DNA of 64,000 bases. Origin: Nocardia testacea NBRC 100365. GTDB taxonomy: Bacteria > Actinomycetota > Actinomycetes > Mycobacteriales > Mycobacteriaceae. Location of the stretch: contig NZ_BAGJ01000172.1 in NCBI RefSeq assembly GCF_000308775.1, positions 1 through 64,000 of the forward strand, in the 5' to 3' direction. The notes beneath the pieces were generated by a model, which saw only the letters and a program-made list of their open reading frames with translations, was not told the DNA's origin and made no database searches. A program made the position numbers and the translations under genes. Below, piece by piece: positions 62,859 to 64,000 of the stretch. The first letter of the stretch is position 1. Every line of letters starts with the position of its first letter.

Positions 62859-63623
62859 TCAGCGTCCCTGCCAGACCGGATCGCGTTTCTCCGCGAAAGC
62901 CAGCGCTCCCTCGGCCGCGTCCTTGGAAACCAGAGCGGGCAATGCGATCTCACCCTGTTTGGCGAAACCCTCCGCCGCGGTCCAGTCCGGGGTCTCGTCG
63001 ATGATCCGCTTACTGGCGGCCACCGCCAGCGGGGCGGCGGCGGCGATCTCACCGGCCAGTTCCAGCGCGACCTCCAGCGCCTCACCCGGTTCGGTCACCC
63101 GGTTGACCAGGCCCAGCTGGTAGAGACGTTCGGCGCTGATCCGGCCACCGGTGAGCGCCAGTTCGGCGGCGATACTGCGCGGCAACCGCTGGGTCAGCCG
63201 CATGACGCCGCCGGCCGCCGCGACCAGACCGCGTTTCACCTCGGGCAGACCGAATTTCGCGTCCCGGGCGGCGACGATCAGGTCGCCGGAGAGGGCCAGT
63301 TCGAAACCGCCGGCCAGCGCGAAACCCTCGACCGCGGCGATCATCGGTTTCGCCGGCGGCTTCGAAGCGATCCCGAGCGGGCCACGCCGCTCGGTCACCG
63401 GCACTTCACCGCGCGTCATGGCGATGAGATCCATTCCGGCACTGAAGGTTCCCTCGGCACCGGTGAACACGAGGACCCGGGCCGAGTCGTCGGCCTCGAA
63501 CTCGTCGAGTGCCGCCTCGATCGCCTTGGCGGTGGCCAGATCGATGGCGTTGCGCGCCGCGGGCCGGTTCACCGTGAGCACGGTTATCGCATCGCACCGG
63601 TCCAGGAGCACGGTCTCGGTCAT
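62859..63623 (-). CDS. Enoyl-CoA hydratase/isomerase (crotonase) family protein
   Basis: 254 residues. Motifs of the crotonase fold: VLTVNRPAARNAIDLATAKA, FSAGMDLIAMTRGE (oxyanion hole 1) and VEGFALAGGFELALSGDLIV (oxyanion hole 2), then KFGLPEVKRGLVAAAGGVMR with one conserved Glu. One of the two catalytic Glu residues of true hydratases is replaced around MRLTQRLPRS, so isomerase or hydrolase activity is possible. Its start overlaps the thiolase-like stop by one base, so the two form a beta-oxidation-type pair. Confidence 0.87.
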   Translation of the reverse strand: MTETVLLDRCDAITVLTVNRPAARNAIDLATAKAIEAALDEFEADDSARVLVFTGAEGTFSAGMDLIAMTRGEVPVTERRGPLGIASKPPAKPMIAAVEGFALAGGFELALSGDLIVAARDAKFGLPEVKRGLVAAAGGVMRLTQRLPRSIAAELALTGGRISAERLYQLGLVNRVTEPGEALEVALELAGEIAAAAPLAVAASKRIIDETPDWTAAEGFAKQGEIALPALVSKDAAEGALAFAEKRDPVWQGR

Positions 63624-64000
63624 CAGGCGGTCCTCTCGCTACGCAGAATGAAACGGTCGGCGGCGGTGATCTCGATTGCGGCGCCCAAACGGTCATCCGC
63701 GGTGACCGCCGCGATGGTCTCGCTGTCCGTCGCCCGGACAAGTATGCGGGCACCGGCGGGGTTCAGCGCACTCACCACAGCGGCTTCGGGTTCGTCGCCC
63801 GCGCTGCCCTTGCGGTACGGAACCGTGTAGGCCTCGATCACCGCCGGACCGGTGTAGCCCGGTGCGGTCTCCCGCCGGGCGACCGGCACCTCGGCCTCGA
63901 CGGGGCGGAACAGTTCGGCGGGGGGTTTCGCCGAGTAGACCCCGACCCCGTGTTTGGTGATGTACCAGCCGAGCGCGGTGGTCAGGCCGTAGTCGCCGGG
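63623..64000 (-). CDS. Partial acetyl-CoA acetyltransferase/thiolase-like protein, C-terminal part
   Basis: The last 125 residues of a gene that continues beyond the right edge. The visible part begins PGDYGLTTALGWYITKHGVG, then VYSAKPPAELFRPVEAEVPV, and ends with a beta-rich domain (ETIAAVTADDRLGAAIEITA). The GWYxTKHxxGVYSAxPP pattern is typical of actinobacterial thiolase-superfamily acetyl-CoA acetyltransferases with an extra C-terminal domain. The active-site Cys lies outside the window. It is co-transcribed with the crotonase gene. Confidence 0.78.
   Translation of the reverse strand, partial: PGDYGLTTALGWYITKHGVGVYSAKPPAELFRPVEAEVPVARRETAPGYTGPAVIEAYTVPYRKGSAGDEPEAAVVSALNPAGARILVRATDSETIAAVTADDRLGAAIEITAADRFILRSERTA

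Overview
The window comes from a high-G+C actinomycete of the mycolic-acid-containing group, most likely Nocardia or a close relative. The basis is base composition, frequent GTG/TTG starts, F420-linked enzyme families, a 6C-type small RNA, HspR/HAIR heat-shock control and gene order. Many neighbours follow blocks I know from Mycobacterium tuberculosis (aspC and the Fe-S reductase; dnaK-grpE-dnaJ-hspR; purA through fba, dedA and GH76; pyrE, Rv0383c, clpB and Rv0385; dcd and udg). This is recalled synteny, not a search result.

Layout. 1-14.6 kb is housekeeping: a DUF3151 protein, FUSC transporter, site-2 protease, purA, an EmbR-like SARP/FHA regulator, class II aldolase, two tandem DedA proteins, a GH76 gene broken by a one-base frameshift, an SPOUT methyltransferase, a KAS III-lysoplasmalogenase-DUF4190 cluster and pyrE. 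14.7-28 kb is a stress and envelope region: two envelope proteins, clpB, a flavohaemoglobin with a separate reductase-only paralogue, and the dnaK-grpE-dnaJ-hspR operon. HAIR sites occur once upstream of clpB and twice upstream of dnaK, so the HspR target set is visible in one window. A membrane-anchored protein with a degenerate Hsp70-like N-terminus lies beside dnaK; a second of similar plan is at 45.0 kb.

28-36 kb holds two tandem secreted streptogrisin-like proteases, a secreted glycine-zipper protein, and a large membrane Fe-S oxidoreductase with a long lysine-rich repeat tail. 36-47 kb is accessory metabolism (LLM oxidoreductase with divergent MerR, PPOX protein, PhyH dioxygenase, Uma2 nuclease, an acyl-CoA dehydrogenase pair, YdcF) followed by UDP-glucose dehydrogenase. 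A 6C small RNA lies between a YibE/F protein and an AspC-type aminotransferase (48.4-48.6 kb).

50-58 kb has several regulator/target pairs with visible operators (TetR/DUF2867, GbsR/methyltransferase), dcd, and a tRNA-Gly(CCC). Directly beyond the tRNA is a lower-G+C gene for an unrecognised, possibly toxin-like protein. 58-64 kb has small secreted proteins, two hydrolases, two flavin reductases beside a half-length FAD-monooxygenase-like gene, and a crotonase-thiolase pair that runs off the window.

Perfect hairpins separate many convergent genes (for example 16830-16867, 21820-21840, 30972-31008, 31223-31255, 35905-35938, 36045-36074, 39875-39912, 52149-52186). I saw no insertion sequence, CRISPR array, prophage or rRNA.
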